Below are positions 52,819 to 62,822 of a stretch of 64,000 nt of DNA, piece after piece. The stretch is taken from assembly GCA_000733415.1 (NCBI GenBank), contig KL662192.1, forward strand, positions 582,823 through 646,822, given 5' to 3'. The stretch's first letter is position 1, and each line of letters starts with the position of its first letter. Both the position numbers and the translations under genes were made by a program. The stretch is from [Leptolyngbya] sp. JSC-1 (GTDB lineage Bacteria > Cyanobacteriota > Cyanobacteriia > Elainellales > Elainellaceae). Below the pieces are notes generated by a model, which did not search any database, was not told the DNA's origin, and saw only the letters and a program-made list of their open reading frames with translations.

Positions 52819-54561
52819 ATGCGCGCCCGTTTTCAACCGTTGTCGATTCTTTCCGATCCGCTGCCGATTCCTCGCGCATCGGTTCAATATCCTGTTTTTT
52901 CCTCCGCTCCGGTAGCAATTAGCGACCTCGATTCACTGCTCGGACTTCAATCCTACACGCTAGCGAGCCAAGTTACCTGTCGTGAGTTGGCCCGTTTTTT
53001 TCGGCATCATCCGGATGCTTTAGGCGTTTTAATTACAAAGGATGGAACAAAATCCAGAATACCGCTTGCTATGGTGTCGCAGCAGCGGTTCAAACAGTGG
53101 CGATCGCAGCGAGACATTTGGCGCAGGGTTCTTCAACAACGTCTGCCCCAACAAATTGACTGGTGGCAAGAAGCAAGGCAGTATGTGCAAATTGACGAGC
53201 AACGACCGCTGCAAGATGCTATCGATCAATTACTAGAGAAGCAGTTAGAAGAGCCAGCCGATGCAAGTAACCTGTCAGAACCGGTTGTGCTCATTACAGC
53301 CGCAGGAGCCAAACTGTGCGATCGCAATCGGCTGTTTCTGGCCTATACTCGATTGATTCGCGCTCAGCAAAAAGCCTTAGTAGAACCGGCAATTGAAACC
53401 CTGCGACGGCAGCAGCAGTTGATTTTAGATGCAATTGGGGATGGAGTTTATGGTGTAGATTTGCAGGGCAACGCCACATTTATCAATCCAGCCGCAGCTC
53501 AAATGATTGGCTGGGAACCCCAGGATTTAATTGGCAAATCGATGCACCAGGTTTTGCATCATTCTCGTCCCGATCATTCTCCTTATCCGCGCGAAGCCTG
53601 CCCGATTTATGCGGCGTTTCAAGATGGCATTATTCATCGCGTATCCGAAGAAGTATTTTGGCGTAGAGATGGCAGTTGCTTTCCGGTGGAATATATCAGT
53701 ACACCGATGCGAGATGAGCAAGGCAAGCTAGTCGGAGCAGTGGTGGCTTTTCGAGATATTACTCAACGCAAGTGGGCCGAAGCCATTTTGCAGCGCACCA
53801 ATGAAGAACTAGAGCAACGAGTACGCCATCGCACCATTGAACTGCAACAAGCCAACGAGCAGCTCAAGGAACTCAGCGAATTGCGCTCGCGAGTGGTGAC
53901 GATGGTTTGCCACGAATTTCGGAACCCGCTCAACAATATTCTGCTATCTGTATCTTCCTTAGCCCGATATGAGGCTCAGCTCACATCAGATCAAAAAGAA
54001 CACTATCTGGTGGGAATTCGAGAGAATGTAGAGCGGATGACGCAAATGATCGACGCCATCTTGATTATTGGCCGCGTCGAAGCCAAGCGAATTGAACTCC
54101 AGCCCAGCCGGTTTAATCTGATTCCGTTTTGCCGTAACTTGGTTGAGGAAATATCGGCAGAAGCACAGAACCGCCGTCTTCAGTTCACTAGTGAATATAA
54201 ACGCTTGCTGGTGACGCTCGACCAATGCTTACTCCGCTCGATTCTGACTAATATTCTTACCAATGCGATTCGCTATACTCCGGCTGGCGAGATTCAGTTC
54301 AAGGTTTTGAAACAAAATCATCAGGTCGTTTTTCAAATCACGGATCAGGGTATTGGCATTCCTCCTGAAGATTTGCCTTATTTATTTGAACCGTTTCATC
54401 GCGGGCGCAATGTCAGCAATATCGCCGGAACCGGGCTGGGGTTGAACATCGTCAAACGCTTTGTCGATCTACAGGATGGACAGATCGAAGTAACGAGTCA
54501 ACTAGGGCAGGGCACAACGTTTCAGGTCAATTTGCCATTGCATTTGCAGGTTTGCGGCTAA
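52819..54561 (+). CDS. PAS-sensor histidine kinase
   Basis: This 580-residue protein has an N-terminal region (about 1-190) with CBS-like features (ARFFRHHPDALGVLITKDGTKSRIPLAMVSQQRF), a PAS domain (about 205-320; YGVDLQGNATFINPAAAQMIGW), a coiled coil, HisKA (phospho-His in MVCHEFRNPLNNILLS; the N replaces the usual T/P pattern) and HATPase (NILTNAIRYTP, DQGIGIPPEDL, GTGLGLNIVKRF). No TM is seen, so it senses a cytosolic signal. It is the likely partner of the divergent AraC-type response regulator. Its last 35 bases overlap the converging methyltransferase. Confidence 0.9.
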   Translation: MRARFQPLSILSDPLPIPRASVQYPVFSSAPVAISDLDSLLGLQSYTLASQVTCRELARFFRHHPDALGVLITKDGTKSRIPLAMVSQQRFKQWRSQRDIWRRVLQQRLPQQIDWWQEARQYVQIDEQRPLQDAIDQLLEKQLEEPADASNLSEPVVLITAAGAKLCDRNRLFLAYTRLIRAQQKALVEPAIETLRRQQQLILDAIGDGVYGVDLQGNATFINPAAAQMIGWEPQDLIGKSMHQVLHHSRPDHSPYPREACPIYAAFQDGIIHRVSEEVFWRRDGSCFPVEYISTPMRDEQGKLVGAVVAFRDITQRKWAEAILQRTNEELEQRVRHRTIELQQANEQLKELSELRSRVVTMVCHEFRNPLNNILLSVSSLARYEAQLTSDQKEHYLVGIRENVERMTQMIDAILIIGRVEAKRIELQPSRFNLIPFCRNLVEEISAEAQNRRLQFTSEYKRLLVTLDQCLLRSILTNILTNAIRYTPAGEIQFKVLKQNHQVVFQITDQGIGIPPEDLPYLFEPFHRGRNVSNIAGTGLGLNIVKRFVDLQDGQIEVTSQLGQGTTFQVNLPLHLQVCG

Positions 54562-55501
54562 GAATCGTGCGGTGGCGCGGGTCGCTGGCCGTGGTGATGA
54601 TAGGCTCCAAGCCAACCGAGCAGATCGCGGCTTCTACGTCAAACGTGTAGTAGTCGTCCGACCAGGGTTCGGTGCTTTTCATTAGGGTAAACAGCACCGG
54701 CGGCAGGTTTTGGATCACCGGCGATTGGGGGTTGTTATCGACCACGGCCAGATAGCCCTGCGGACGCAACAGCCGCAACGCCTCGCGGAAAATCGCAACC
54801 GTAGCCGTGCGCGGTAATTCATGAATCACAAACTGCAATGTGATCAAATCAAACGAGTTGGCGGGCAGTTCCGTAGCTTCGGCATTGGCGTGCATCCAGG
54901 TGCTAATTTCTCGGTTTTCGTCTCGCTGTTGGGCCACGGCCAGCATGTAGGGAGACAAATCGAGTCCTACGGTCCGCACAGGTATTGTTTGACTAGCTTG
55001 GTAAAACCGATGCAGCGCCAGCGTCGAAATTCCCACCGAGCAGCCGATATCTAAGATATCCTGCACTGGCTGAGCGATATGGGCAGCTAGCACCTGATGG
55101 AAACTGCCTCGTAACCGTGCCTGCGCCTCCTGCCAGCTAAGGGATTCCTGCTTCCAGACTCGCAGCGCCATCGCATGGGTGGCGGATTCCGCCTCAAACG
55201 CTGCCTGCCAGCAGAGATTCCCGGCTTCGTAGGCATGGAACGGCACTCGGTAATAGTCAGGATAGGTGATGCGGGGATTGGTGAGTTGGCCTAACTGTTG
55301 CTGGATTCCTAAGTTAGCCAGCGCTTCATAGTTTTGCCGCCAGGGGATGCCGTTCTTTTCAGCCGTTTTGATCAGCACCTGTCTAGCCTGTTGTTTCATT
55401 ACGGCATAGAGCGGCTTGGTTTGAATCAAGCGGTTGACGCAGCGGGAGAGCAAATCATCTCCAGCCCAAGCGGGTTTAGGCAGTTGGTTGGTTTGGTTCA
55501 T
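54527..55501 (-). CDS. SAM-dependent methyltransferase
   Basis: This 324-residue protein (ATG at 55501; the frame is open to 55615) has a helical N-terminal half and a class I methyltransferase domain: ILDIGCSVGISTLAL (motif I), TVGLDLSPYML, NAEATELPANSFDLITLQFVIHEL, REALRLLRPQGYLAVVDNNP. The substrate is unknown; relatives act on lipids or small metabolites. It ends inside the converging kinase gene. Confidence 0.8.
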   Translation of the reverse strand: MNQTNQLPKPAWAGDDLLSRCVNRLIQTKPLYAVMKQQARQVLIKTAEKNGIPWRQNYEALANLGIQQQLGQLTNPRITYPDYYRVPFHAYEAGNLCWQAAFEAESATHAMALRVWKQESLSWQEAQARLRGSFHQVLAAHIAQPVQDILDIGCSVGISTLALHRFYQASQTIPVRTVGLDLSPYMLAVAQQRDENREISTWMHANAEATELPANSFDLITLQFVIHELPRTATVAIFREALRLLRPQGYLAVVDNNPQSPVIQNLPPVLFTLMKSTEPWSDDYYTFDVEAAICSVGLEPIITTASDPRHRTILSRKPANAMAN

Positions 55502-55694
55502 CGGTGACACATTCGTGATCGTCACAATCTTCATTATTGTATAGAGGAGCCGAGGCATCGCCTTGCATAATAAATTTGATTCTTTACATAGGAATTGGGT
55601 TAGACGCGGCTCCACTCAACCTAACTGTTCTAGCCCCAAAGTCCCCACCCGTTCATCATCTTCAGTCCCTGTATCCCGCTAAGCGAATCCTGCC

Positions 55695-57227
55695 ATGACC
55701 AACACCCCCAACTCTAATCGTCAACCTAGCCAGACCGAGCATACCCTGACACTGCCCGACCGTCAGATTCGCTACCAAGCCTCTGCCGCGTGGCAAACCC
55801 TGTACGAGCGCGAAAAGCCCGTAGCAGAGATGTTCCATGTTGCCTACCTGGTTGAACCGGAGGCCAAATCCGACTCACCCCGCCCGCTGACCTTCGTGTT
55901 TAATGGTGGTCCGGGAGCTGCCTCAGCCTATCTGCATATGGGCGCACTGGGACCCAAACGCATCTACTTCGATACCAACGGCAGCCTGCCCAAACCACCC
56001 GTCCGCTTGGTGGATAACCTGGAGAGTTGGCTCAGTTTCACCGATCTGGTCTTCATTGATCCAATTGGCACTGGCTTCAGCCGCAGTTTACCTCCAGACA
56101 AACATGGCAAAGACGGCGAGAGCAAAGACAGTTCCGATCAATCCGGTAGCAACCATTCGGGCGAATCCGACAAACCGCAGGAAATCGAATTCTGGGAAGT
56201 GGAACGAGACCTGAGGGCGCTGGGAGAGTTCATTCAACGGTTTTTATCGCGGCAGAAGCGCTGGCTATCGCCAATTTTTATTGCCGGAGAAAGCTATGGC
56301 GGGTTTCGGGTGGCGCGGTTGGCCCGCAAGCTCCAGCAAGAATTTGGCGTCGGCCTATCTGGTGCAATCTTGATCTCGCCGGCCTTAGAATTCAGTCTCT
56401 TAGGCGGCAGTGACTACAATCTTACTTCTTGGGCGACTCTGCTACCGTCGTTTGCAGCAGCGGCAGCGCACCACGGACGGGCCAAATGGGCGGGTGCAAC
56501 CGGCGATCTGCAGAGCCACATGACCGCCGCGGAAGCCTTTGCTCGCAAAATCCTGATTCCGCTACTGGCTACCGGCGATGCCTATCCGACTGAAGAGCGA
56601 CAGGCGGCCTATCAGCAATTAGCGGATCTAATCGGCCTCCCCTTATCCGTCGTCGAACGACAGGCCGGACGGATTGACATTGAGGTGTTTGCCCGTGAGC
56701 TGCTACGCGACCAACAGCGAATTGTCGGCCTCTACGACGCTTCCATCACTGCCATCGACCCCTTCCCCAACCGCCCCTTATACGAAGGCAGCGACCCCAC
56801 CCTAGACGGATTAGATCGGCTATTTACCGGCGCGATCAACAGCCACCTGCGCGACACCCTCAGCGTCGAAACCGACCTCTCCTACTACCTGCTCAACTAC
56901 GAAACCTTCAAAGCTTGGAAGTTTGACCTCAAAGGCGAACTCAAACAAGGCTTTATCGGGGCAGTCGATGATTTGCGCGTCGGTATGACCCTCAACCCCT
57001 ACATGCAGGTTTATATCACCCACGGCTTCTTCGATCTCGTCACCCCCTACTTCGCCTCCAACCATCTCGCCGACCTGATGCGCCTCAACCCCGAGCTGCG
57101 CCCTAACCTGACGTTAAAACACTACCAAGGCGGCCATATGTTCTACACCTGGGATGATTCTCGCCAGCAGTGGTTTGGGGAGATGGGGCGGTTTTATCAG
57201 CGGGCGGGGGTGAGGGGTGAGGGGTGA
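55695..57227 (+). CDS. Peptidase S10 family (serine carboxypeptidase-like) protein
   Basis: This 510-residue protein has the S10 catalytic triad pattern: GESYGGFR (Ser about 199), GFFDLVTP (Asp about 446) and GGHMFY (His about 480). The oxyanion-type VFNGGPGAASAYLHMGALGP and FIDPIGTGFSRS are also family signatures. A Ser/Asp/Lys-rich insert (about 135-165) is likely a loop. No signal peptide is visible. It probably trims C-termini of peptides. The ATG at 55695 follows a weak site. Confidence 0.88.
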   Translation: MTNTPNSNRQPSQTEHTLTLPDRQIRYQASAAWQTLYEREKPVAEMFHVAYLVEPEAKSDSPRPLTFVFNGGPGAASAYLHMGALGPKRIYFDTNGSLPKPPVRLVDNLESWLSFTDLVFIDPIGTGFSRSLPPDKHGKDGESKDSSDQSGSNHSGESDKPQEIEFWEVERDLRALGEFIQRFLSRQKRWLSPIFIAGESYGGFRVARLARKLQQEFGVGLSGAILISPALEFSLLGGSDYNLTSWATLLPSFAAAAAHHGRAKWAGATGDLQSHMTAAEAFARKILIPLLATGDAYPTEERQAAYQQLADLIGLPLSVVERQAGRIDIEVFARELLRDQQRIVGLYDASITAIDPFPNRPLYEGSDPTLDGLDRLFTGAINSHLRDTLSVETDLSYYLLNYETFKAWKFDLKGELKQGFIGAVDDLRVGMTLNPYMQVYITHGFFDLVTPYFASNHLADLMRLNPELRPNLTLKHYQGGHMFYTWDDSRQQWFGEMGRFYQRAGVRGEG

Positions 57228-57258
57228 GGGGTGGGGGGTGAGGGGTGAGGGGTGGGGT
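57206..57258. repeat. GGGTGAG heptamer tandem array
   Basis: Six to seven near-identical GGGTGAG units, with some GGGTGGG variants, cover the 3' end of the peptidase gene, so that its last codons and the spacer are made of repeat. Confidence 0.85.
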
Positions 57259-57401
57259 GAAGAAACTGAAGATCTTGAAGATCGGGCTGAAGATCTAGCT
57301 GAAGTTCAAGCCGCAAACTGAATTACGCCCACTCTATGCTAAACGCAGATGAACGGCACTGGCGGTTCCTAGCCGTGATCGCTGAGCAAAGGAGAAAAAC
57401 T

Positions 57402-58808
57402 ATGGGTGTTGTTTGGAGATATTGGACGCATGTTCGATTGCAGATGTCGGGGGAGTTGCGAAAATCCGAGGTGGTGGCAGCGAAGCTGTTCTTTCAGCAG
57501 CAGTTTCCCGATTGGGCCGACGCCGTTACCGTTCCTGATCGATTGGTGCAACAACAGCTCGTGGCTTTGATGCGGCCGTTGGATCGCTCTCTGGCGGCCT
57601 TGGAGCGGGCACGTCTCGCCGAATGCTGCCTGCGCTGCTATGTATCCAACCAAATTCCCCAAGTCTGTTTTGGGTTGATGCAGCGGTTTAAGCTTCAGGC
57701 CGGGTTGCAGTGGGGTCACTTGCTGCCCTACATTCTGAATGACTTGGATCCGCTCCAGCCACAGGCAGTCCACACGCCATTCCAACCGCTTGCAATTCGG
57801 GTTGTGCAAACGTTTGATCCGGAACAGAGCCACCTCAGCACCTGGACCAAGCGGCTGGTGTTGCAGCAGAAGAGTTTGATTGCGGTACTGGCCGAGCATG
57901 GGATTTACCTGGCGAGCAGTTGGGCGATTTTGAGCCATACCTCACCGGCCCGGATGCGACGCTTGCTGGCGGGAATGTTGGCAACGCCTGAACTGGAGCG
58001 GGCGAGTCTGCTGCTAGAGAGCTACCATGCTGTGTATCGCCATGACCGGGTGCAGCGGCAATCCACCCAAGTCGGGCAACGCTGTAAGGAACCCAGCCAC
58101 GAGCAGCTCCAGCGCATGGTGCAGTATTTACAGGCTCAGGGCGCAAAGGGCGATGGTCCTGGGCGGGTGCTGCAAGAATTGCGCCTGCTGGCCGAAAAGT
58201 TACGTCAAGTCAAAAGAATGCCAACGGTTTCGCTCGATGATGAAACAACGGGTTTTCTGGCCTATCAGCATCTCAGCCGCAGTGCCCCCAGCGAGGACGA
58301 ACAGGACGAGTTTCTTAGCCACTACTACCGTGCTGCTGAGCAATGTCTGTATCAGGCGGTGCAGCAGGTGCTTGAGGAGAGGCTAGCCGATTTACGCCAA
58401 CAAAAAAATCCTAAAGACCAGGTATTCCTAAAGGCATTGGCTTTGTTTCATCAGCAGCGCCAGTCAATGGCACAAATTGCGCCCCAAGTTGGCCTCAGCA
58501 AACAATTTCAAGTCACGCGGTTACTCGGTTTGAAGCAATTGCGGCTGGCTGTACGGCAAACTTGGCTGAAGCAGATGCGAGAACGACTGCCCCAATTGCT
58601 CGCAAACTATCTGGAACCGAACCAAATTGAACGCCTGGAACGCCTCGATGTTTTGCTCGAAGAGTATATTGATCGGATTCTGGCAGCAGATGCCAGCGAA
58701 TCCTATAACCCCTATCGCAATTCCAGCAGCATGTTCACGGCTTGCCTATGTCAGTATCTAGAGTTGAGAAGTAGGAATGGAAGCGGTTATACAAATAAAA
58801 AACCATGA
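57402..58808 (+). CDS. Cyanobacterial conserved protein with HTH-like C-terminus
   Basis: This 468-residue protein (ATG at 57402 after AAAGGAGAAAAAC) is rich in helices. It contains FDPEQSHLSTWTKRL, GIYLASSWAILSHTSPARMRRLL and, at about 360-400, FHQQRQSMAQIAPQVGLSKQFQVTRLLGLKQL, which resembles a sigma region 4-like helix-turn-helix. It may be a divergent sigma-like or other DNA-binding protein; this is a guess from the motif order. A related gene type may be the source of the sigma-like remnant at 43223. Confidence 0.65.
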   Translation: MGVVWRYWTHVRLQMSGELRKSEVVAAKLFFQQQFPDWADAVTVPDRLVQQQLVALMRPLDRSLAALERARLAECCLRCYVSNQIPQVCFGLMQRFKLQAGLQWGHLLPYILNDLDPLQPQAVHTPFQPLAIRVVQTFDPEQSHLSTWTKRLVLQQKSLIAVLAEHGIYLASSWAILSHTSPARMRRLLAGMLATPELERASLLLESYHAVYRHDRVQRQSTQVGQRCKEPSHEQLQRMVQYLQAQGAKGDGPGRVLQELRLLAEKLRQVKRMPTVSLDDETTGFLAYQHLSRSAPSEDEQDEFLSHYYRAAEQCLYQAVQQVLEERLADLRQQKNPKDQVFLKALALFHQQRQSMAQIAPQVGLSKQFQVTRLLGLKQLRLAVRQTWLKQMRERLPQLLANYLEPNQIERLERLDVLLEEYIDRILAADASESYNPYRNSSSMFTACLCQYLELRSRNGSGYTNKKP

Positions 58809-59022
58809 GCACTGAGAAACACCACATCGCTGAACTGATCAGCTCCACTGCTCATCTGCTCTTTACCAATGGCGAAATCGTCACCAATGCTTGCTAATCA
58901 GTCAGTAATTCAGTTTACAAACAAGTTGATCAATTCATCTACCAAAAAGTTCTGTATCATTCCCAGTAGCATCTTCTAACTACTCATCGGAGTAAGTGCA
59001 GAGTGCAGTTTATCATCGCCGT

Positions 59023-59559
59023 TTATTTCCCAGATGAACCATTCGAACCGGTTGATGAGCTGCGCATTTTGGAGAATACCCACGAAAGGATCAGCGCCAG
59101 CAAACTGCCCAACAACACTTCTTCGGCCCTGCGCAGCGATTGCTCAAAGCCAACCGCACTCGACTTCTGAACTAAAGCGGCGGTCAGCACCAGCGCGGTC
59201 GTCATCGGAGCAATCTTCCAACTTCCTGGTGTTTTAATTAGATTGGTGCAAACTAGAACCGTCAGGGCCAGGGTCGGAGGTAAGATCCACTCAACCGGAC
59301 CGAAGATCAACAGGGCAAGAACGCCGGTTACACAGCCAACCAGGGTATTCATGAAGCGTGAAATAAAACTGGGCCAAGCAATTCGCACATCTGGATCAGA
59401 AACTACAATGAACGAAATAATCGCCCAGACCGGATTCCGGTCCCCAATGCCGCGCAACCCTACCCAAAGCAACAGCGTACCCAAAAATATTTCAATAGCA
59501 TGGTTGAGGCTTGTGATATTGCGCAACTTTGTGATGTTGCGCGACAAAGAGGGGCGCAT
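59023..59559 (-). CDS. FUSC-like membrane protein
   Basis: This 178-residue protein has about five hydrophobic segments (IEIFLGTLLLWVGL, VWAIISFIVV, FMNTLVGCVTGVLALLIFG, WILPPTLALTVLVC, VLLGSLLALILSWVFS). The IAWPSFISRFMNTLVGC and LRRAEEVLLGSLLAL segments match the FUSC/aromatic-exporter membrane domain. It is shorter than full-length family members and lacks the cytoplasmic part; it may be a half-size form. It probably exports small aromatic compounds; the substrate is unknown. Confidence 0.75.
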   Translation of the reverse strand: MRPSLSRNITKLRNITSLNHAIEIFLGTLLLWVGLRGIGDRNPVWAIISFIVVSDPDVRIAWPSFISRFMNTLVGCVTGVLALLIFGPVEWILPPTLALTVLVCTNLIKTPGSWKIAPMTTALVLTAALVQKSSAVGFEQSLRRAEEVLLGSLLALILSWVFSKMRSSSTGSNGSSGK

Positions 59560-59696
59560 AGAGAAACCAGAGGGCCGATGCAGCAGTACAAGCTGATTTT
59601 AAGGCATATCAGAAATTTTCTGTCGTCTATTCAGAGGAGATTCCAGGGTTATGATAAAAGCTATACACAGTATTGCTATCACTTAAAAACCAGATT

Positions 59697-59861
59697 ATGC
59701 CGGAATGGAAGGCTAGCGGCTATCAATCGATTTCTCAGCTTCAGGAGGCGATTGCCACTGAGCAACTGTCTTACGTAACGTTGGGGGAACACGATCGGGT
59801 GCTGGACATTGGCTGCGGCAATGGCAAAATCACAGCGGGTTATCGTGACCAGTTATCATAA
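59697..59861 (+). pseudogene. Truncated SAM-dependent methyltransferase
   Basis: The ATG at 59697 opens MPEWKASGYQSISQLQEA and reaches the SAM motif VLDIGCGNGKITAGY, then stops at 59861. The normal protein would continue for over 150 residues. The break falls in a 13-base tandem repeat (59841-59884), pointing to slippage or deletion at the repeat. The remaining downstream sequence shows no methyltransferase. Confidence 0.65.
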
Positions 59862-59884
59862 CCAGTTATCGTGACCAGTTATCG
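59841..59884. repeat. 13-base tandem repeat (TATCGTGACCAGT)
   Basis: Units lie at 59841-59853, 59854-59866 (two changes) and 59867-59879, plus a partial unit. They overlap the end of the methyltransferase remnant. Confidence 0.8.
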
Positions 59885-59943
59885 CAGAATGCGACACCAG
59901 TTTTTTTCGGCTCTCCATTGCAATCGCCAAGACACGCTTGGTT

Positions 59944-61293
59944 TCAAAATCGGAAGACGACACCTAGGTAAGGTCCCTGGAACAGCAGATTCAATTCAAG
60001 GTTTTCTCCCCCAGCCTCCGTATCATATCGCAGACTGGAAAGGCGATAAGCCAGCAGCAGTGATGTATCTCCTGAAAACATCCAATCGAGACCGCCCGTA
60101 AAGGAGGCTGCCATCAGGGTGCCACCAATGCCCAAACCGGCCAGATCGCCTCTGACCCAACCAGCGAGTTTAGGTGACAAATTCCAGCGCAGTCGTCCGC
60201 TGACCAGCGGTTGCACCAGTGTTCCGCTTCCCTCAAAATTGCGACTGGTGCCAAGATTGGTGCTGAGATCAATCTCCTGCCGCAAGGTATAGATTCGTAT
60301 GCCTAAAATCGCATCGAAGGCCAGCGGGCCCAATTCAAATTCGTTGTTTGCCTGATTGACATTTTCGGCTATCCGGTAGCCAACGGCCAGATCAAACTGC
60401 CCATACTGTACCTTGATATCCGCAGTAATTTCGGAAGGAAAGATATCGCAGAGGCAATTGGGAATGGAAAGAGAACGGGAATTCTCCTGCCCTAGATTGA
60501 AATAAGCCCCATCAAAAATCAGACCCAGGTTGCCTCGCCAGGCTTCCACCCGTCCTGCTGCTGCAAAATTCAAGGGATCTAAGACATCGTCCAGTCCCAG
60601 GTCAATGTCTGCTGTAAAGTCTCTTACCGTTGCGCTGCCCTCTACGCTGAGCGGCACAAAGCCGTAGGGAATGAGGGTAAAGCGCCAGCGAGGAGAGGTT
60701 TCTTCTGCCTCTGGAACAGGTTCCGAAGGCTGGGATTCAGCAGGAGGTTCAGCCTGAGCAAGTGGCTGATGGTCAACTGACTGAACTTCTCCCAGATCCG
60801 CACTGCTCGAGCTGAGCGGTCCTAAAGCTTCACTGCTCAAGCGGAGCGGCTCGAATTCTGGCAGCACCTCAGCCAAATTAGATACATTAACTGAATCCGA
60901 TAGGATACCAGAACTAGTAACAATTGAAGCAGCATTGGAACGCTGTACATCAACGAGCGGTTTGACTAGCGGTGTAGTTTGAAAGACATAGGATTGGGTA
61001 GCGGGAAGAGAGACTGGCGCAAGCAGCAAATCTAGCTGTTCAGAGGATGAGCTGATTGGTGTGGTTGCAACGGGCAGCACTACCGTTGCAAACGTTGCCT
61101 CGGCAATTTGTTCAGCTTGAAATTCGGGTGGTGCAACGACTGCTTCTGTAGAAAGGGAGACTGCTGCTGCTAATTCATCTGTTTCTGTGAGTTGAGAGGT
61201 TTCGGATGCATATCCGACATCTATCGTTAATCCAATTACACCAGCAACAATTGAAGTAATCTGCATCAATTGTTTAAATCGTACTGTTCGCAT
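59944..61293 (-). CDS. Outer-membrane-like beta-barrel protein
   Basis: This 449-residue protein has an N-terminal signal-like segment (MRTVRFKQLMQITSIVAGVIGLTIDVGYA), a long Pro/Glu/Val-rich linker (about 35-190) and a C-terminal beta-barrel-like domain (about 200-449): FTLIPYGFVPLSVEGSATV, GNLGLIFDGAYFNLG, LAVGYRIAENV, LVSGRLRWNLS, and the terminal GPYLGVVFRF. The last Phe is typical of outer-membrane barrels. It lies 17 bases after the GDSL/RTX gene, so both belong to one transcript and may work at the cell surface. Confidence 0.7.
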   Translation of the reverse strand: MRTVRFKQLMQITSIVAGVIGLTIDVGYASETSQLTETDELAAAVSLSTEAVVAPPEFQAEQIAEATFATVVLPVATTPISSSSEQLDLLLAPVSLPATQSYVFQTTPLVKPLVDVQRSNAASIVTSSGILSDSVNVSNLAEVLPEFEPLRLSSEALGPLSSSSADLGEVQSVDHQPLAQAEPPAESQPSEPVPEAEETSPRWRFTLIPYGFVPLSVEGSATVRDFTADIDLGLDDVLDPLNFAAAGRVEAWRGNLGLIFDGAYFNLGQENSRSLSIPNCLCDIFPSEITADIKVQYGQFDLAVGYRIAENVNQANNEFELGPLAFDAILGIRIYTLRQEIDLSTNLGTSRNFEGSGTLVQPLVSGRLRWNLSPKLAGWVRGDLAGLGIGGTLMAASFTGGLDWMFSGDTSLLLAYRLSSLRYDTEAGGENLELNLLFQGPYLGVVFRF

Positions 61294-61310
61294 GAGCTAA
61301 CCCCTCACCC

Positions 61311-62822
61311 TCAGCGTGTTTGCAAAAGATTCTTCAACCCCAACGATTCTGCTTGAATCGCATCGAGCAGAGGGCCGCCCTGCTCACGATCAGCTAAATC
61401 TAGCAATATTCGATTGCTCCGCGCACCCAAAAAGTCGCTGACATCAACGGAGCTAGACTGAACATTCTCCAGAATGGCTAGTTGTTGATTAGTTTCAGCA
61501 ATGCTGATGACAGTATCTCTGCCCTGCTGCCGAATCTCCAGTTGGTCAAAGGTCAAACGACCGGGAAGAAAGAGGAGATCTCCATCTGCATCAAAGTCCT
61601 GAATGGTGTCAGTACCGCTTCGGGGTCGTAACGAAAACAGATCACAGCCACCACCGCCAATCAGTAGATCGTCTCCTGGTCCGCCACTCAAGAAGTCGAT
61701 GCCATTGCCTCCCACCAAGGTATCTTGACCGGACTGGCCAAATAGCTGATCGCTTCCCGCTCCACCGCGCAGAATGTCGTTTCCAAAGCCACCCACCAGT
61801 AAATCATTATCCTGAAGTCCCTGGAGCCGATCATCTCCCCGACCACCCAGCAGGGTATCCCCGCCGCGATTGCCCTCCAGCGTGTCTCGTCCAGCCCGTC
61901 CAACCAGACGATCATTGCCAGCATAGCCCACCAGAACATCATCCCGTCGGGTGCCAATCCGGGTAATATCATCCGTAATTTCGTTGATGATGTCTTCCCG
62001 CAACGCACCTGCGAAAACAGTGTGTCCTCGCGTGGTGGGATGCACCTGATCCCAAAAGAAGAACTGATTGGGATCAGCGAATGGATCGGCTGGGAGCAAG
62101 CCTTGAAGATAGCTATTAGCTACGTTTGAAAAACCAAATTGAGAAGGATTTTGAGCAATCTCTTCACTAATGGGAAATAGATTACTGAGAATAATATTGA
62201 GGTCGAAATTCCGCTCTAGAGGAGTCAGAGCTGACTGCAATCGATTATTGAAGTCGCGGGTTAGGTTGGTTAGCGTATTGAGCAGCCCAGTCTGAAGGCT
62301 AAAGGGAGTGCGACCCAGATTGGAATTTTGCACCACAACAATATTTTTGGCTCCCAAATTCGCCAGTGTGGTAACGGCGGATCTGACATCCTCAACTGCC
62401 TGACTAATAGCAGCACTAGTCGCGTTCGGTTGGTTGAGCAAATCATTGCCCCCGATCCAGACAAAATATAAAGCTTTGGGATTTGCACCCCGCGGACCAG
62501 TGGTGCTGACAAATCGGTCAATCTGATCGAGCAGTCCTCCAAATCTGAAGGCAGGGGTATCGCCAACGTTTTCCCGTCCTGTTTTTGCACCGCCGATGGC
62601 AAAGTTGGTTTCGGGCATGACCGCAAGCCCCAGACGAGCTGCCAGAGTTTCAACCGCAACCGGCCCATTCGAGAATCGTCCACTGAAGTAAGGCGGACTG
62701 GGCGGAGACTGATTGCCAGTCACTGTAAAGATATTGCCAATGTCTGAGAGACTATCGCCAAATGCATAAATTCTGGCATCTCTGGACGTCACCCTCACCC
62801 GTTCGTTTTGCATGCGTTTCAT
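61311..62822 (-). CDS. GDSL esterase with RTX calcium-binding repeats
   Basis: This 503-residue protein has a GDSL/SGNH hydrolase domain (about 10-270): YAFGDSLSDIGNIF (catalytic Ser), YFVWIGGNDLL (block with Gly and Asn), and FFWDQVHPTTRGH with Asp/His. Then follow about six RTX nonapeptide repeats (about 295-400; GNDRLVGRAGRDTLEG, GGRGDDRLQG, GGFGNDILRGG) that bind calcium. A C-terminal region follows (FLGARSNRILLDLADREQGG). There is no N-terminal signal, as usual for RTX proteins exported by type I secretion. It is probably a secreted lipase or esterase. Confidence 0.88.
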   Translation of the reverse strand: MKRMQNERVRVTSRDARIYAFGDSLSDIGNIFTVTGNQSPPSPPYFSGRFSNGPVAVETLAARLGLAVMPETNFAIGGAKTGRENVGDTPAFRFGGLLDQIDRFVSTTGPRGANPKALYFVWIGGNDLLNQPNATSAAISQAVEDVRSAVTTLANLGAKNIVVVQNSNLGRTPFSLQTGLLNTLTNLTRDFNNRLQSALTPLERNFDLNIILSNLFPISEEIAQNPSQFGFSNVANSYLQGLLPADPFADPNQFFFWDQVHPTTRGHTVFAGALREDIINEITDDITRIGTRRDDVLVGYAGNDRLVGRAGRDTLEGNRGGDTLLGGRGDDRLQGLQDNDLLVGGFGNDILRGGAGSDQLFGQSGQDTLVGGNGIDFLSGGPGDDLLIGGGGCDLFSLRPRSGTDTIQDFDADGDLLFLPGRLTFDQLEIRQQGRDTVISIAETNQQLAILENVQSSSVDVSDFLGARSNRILLDLADREQGGPLLDAIQAESLGLKNLLQTR

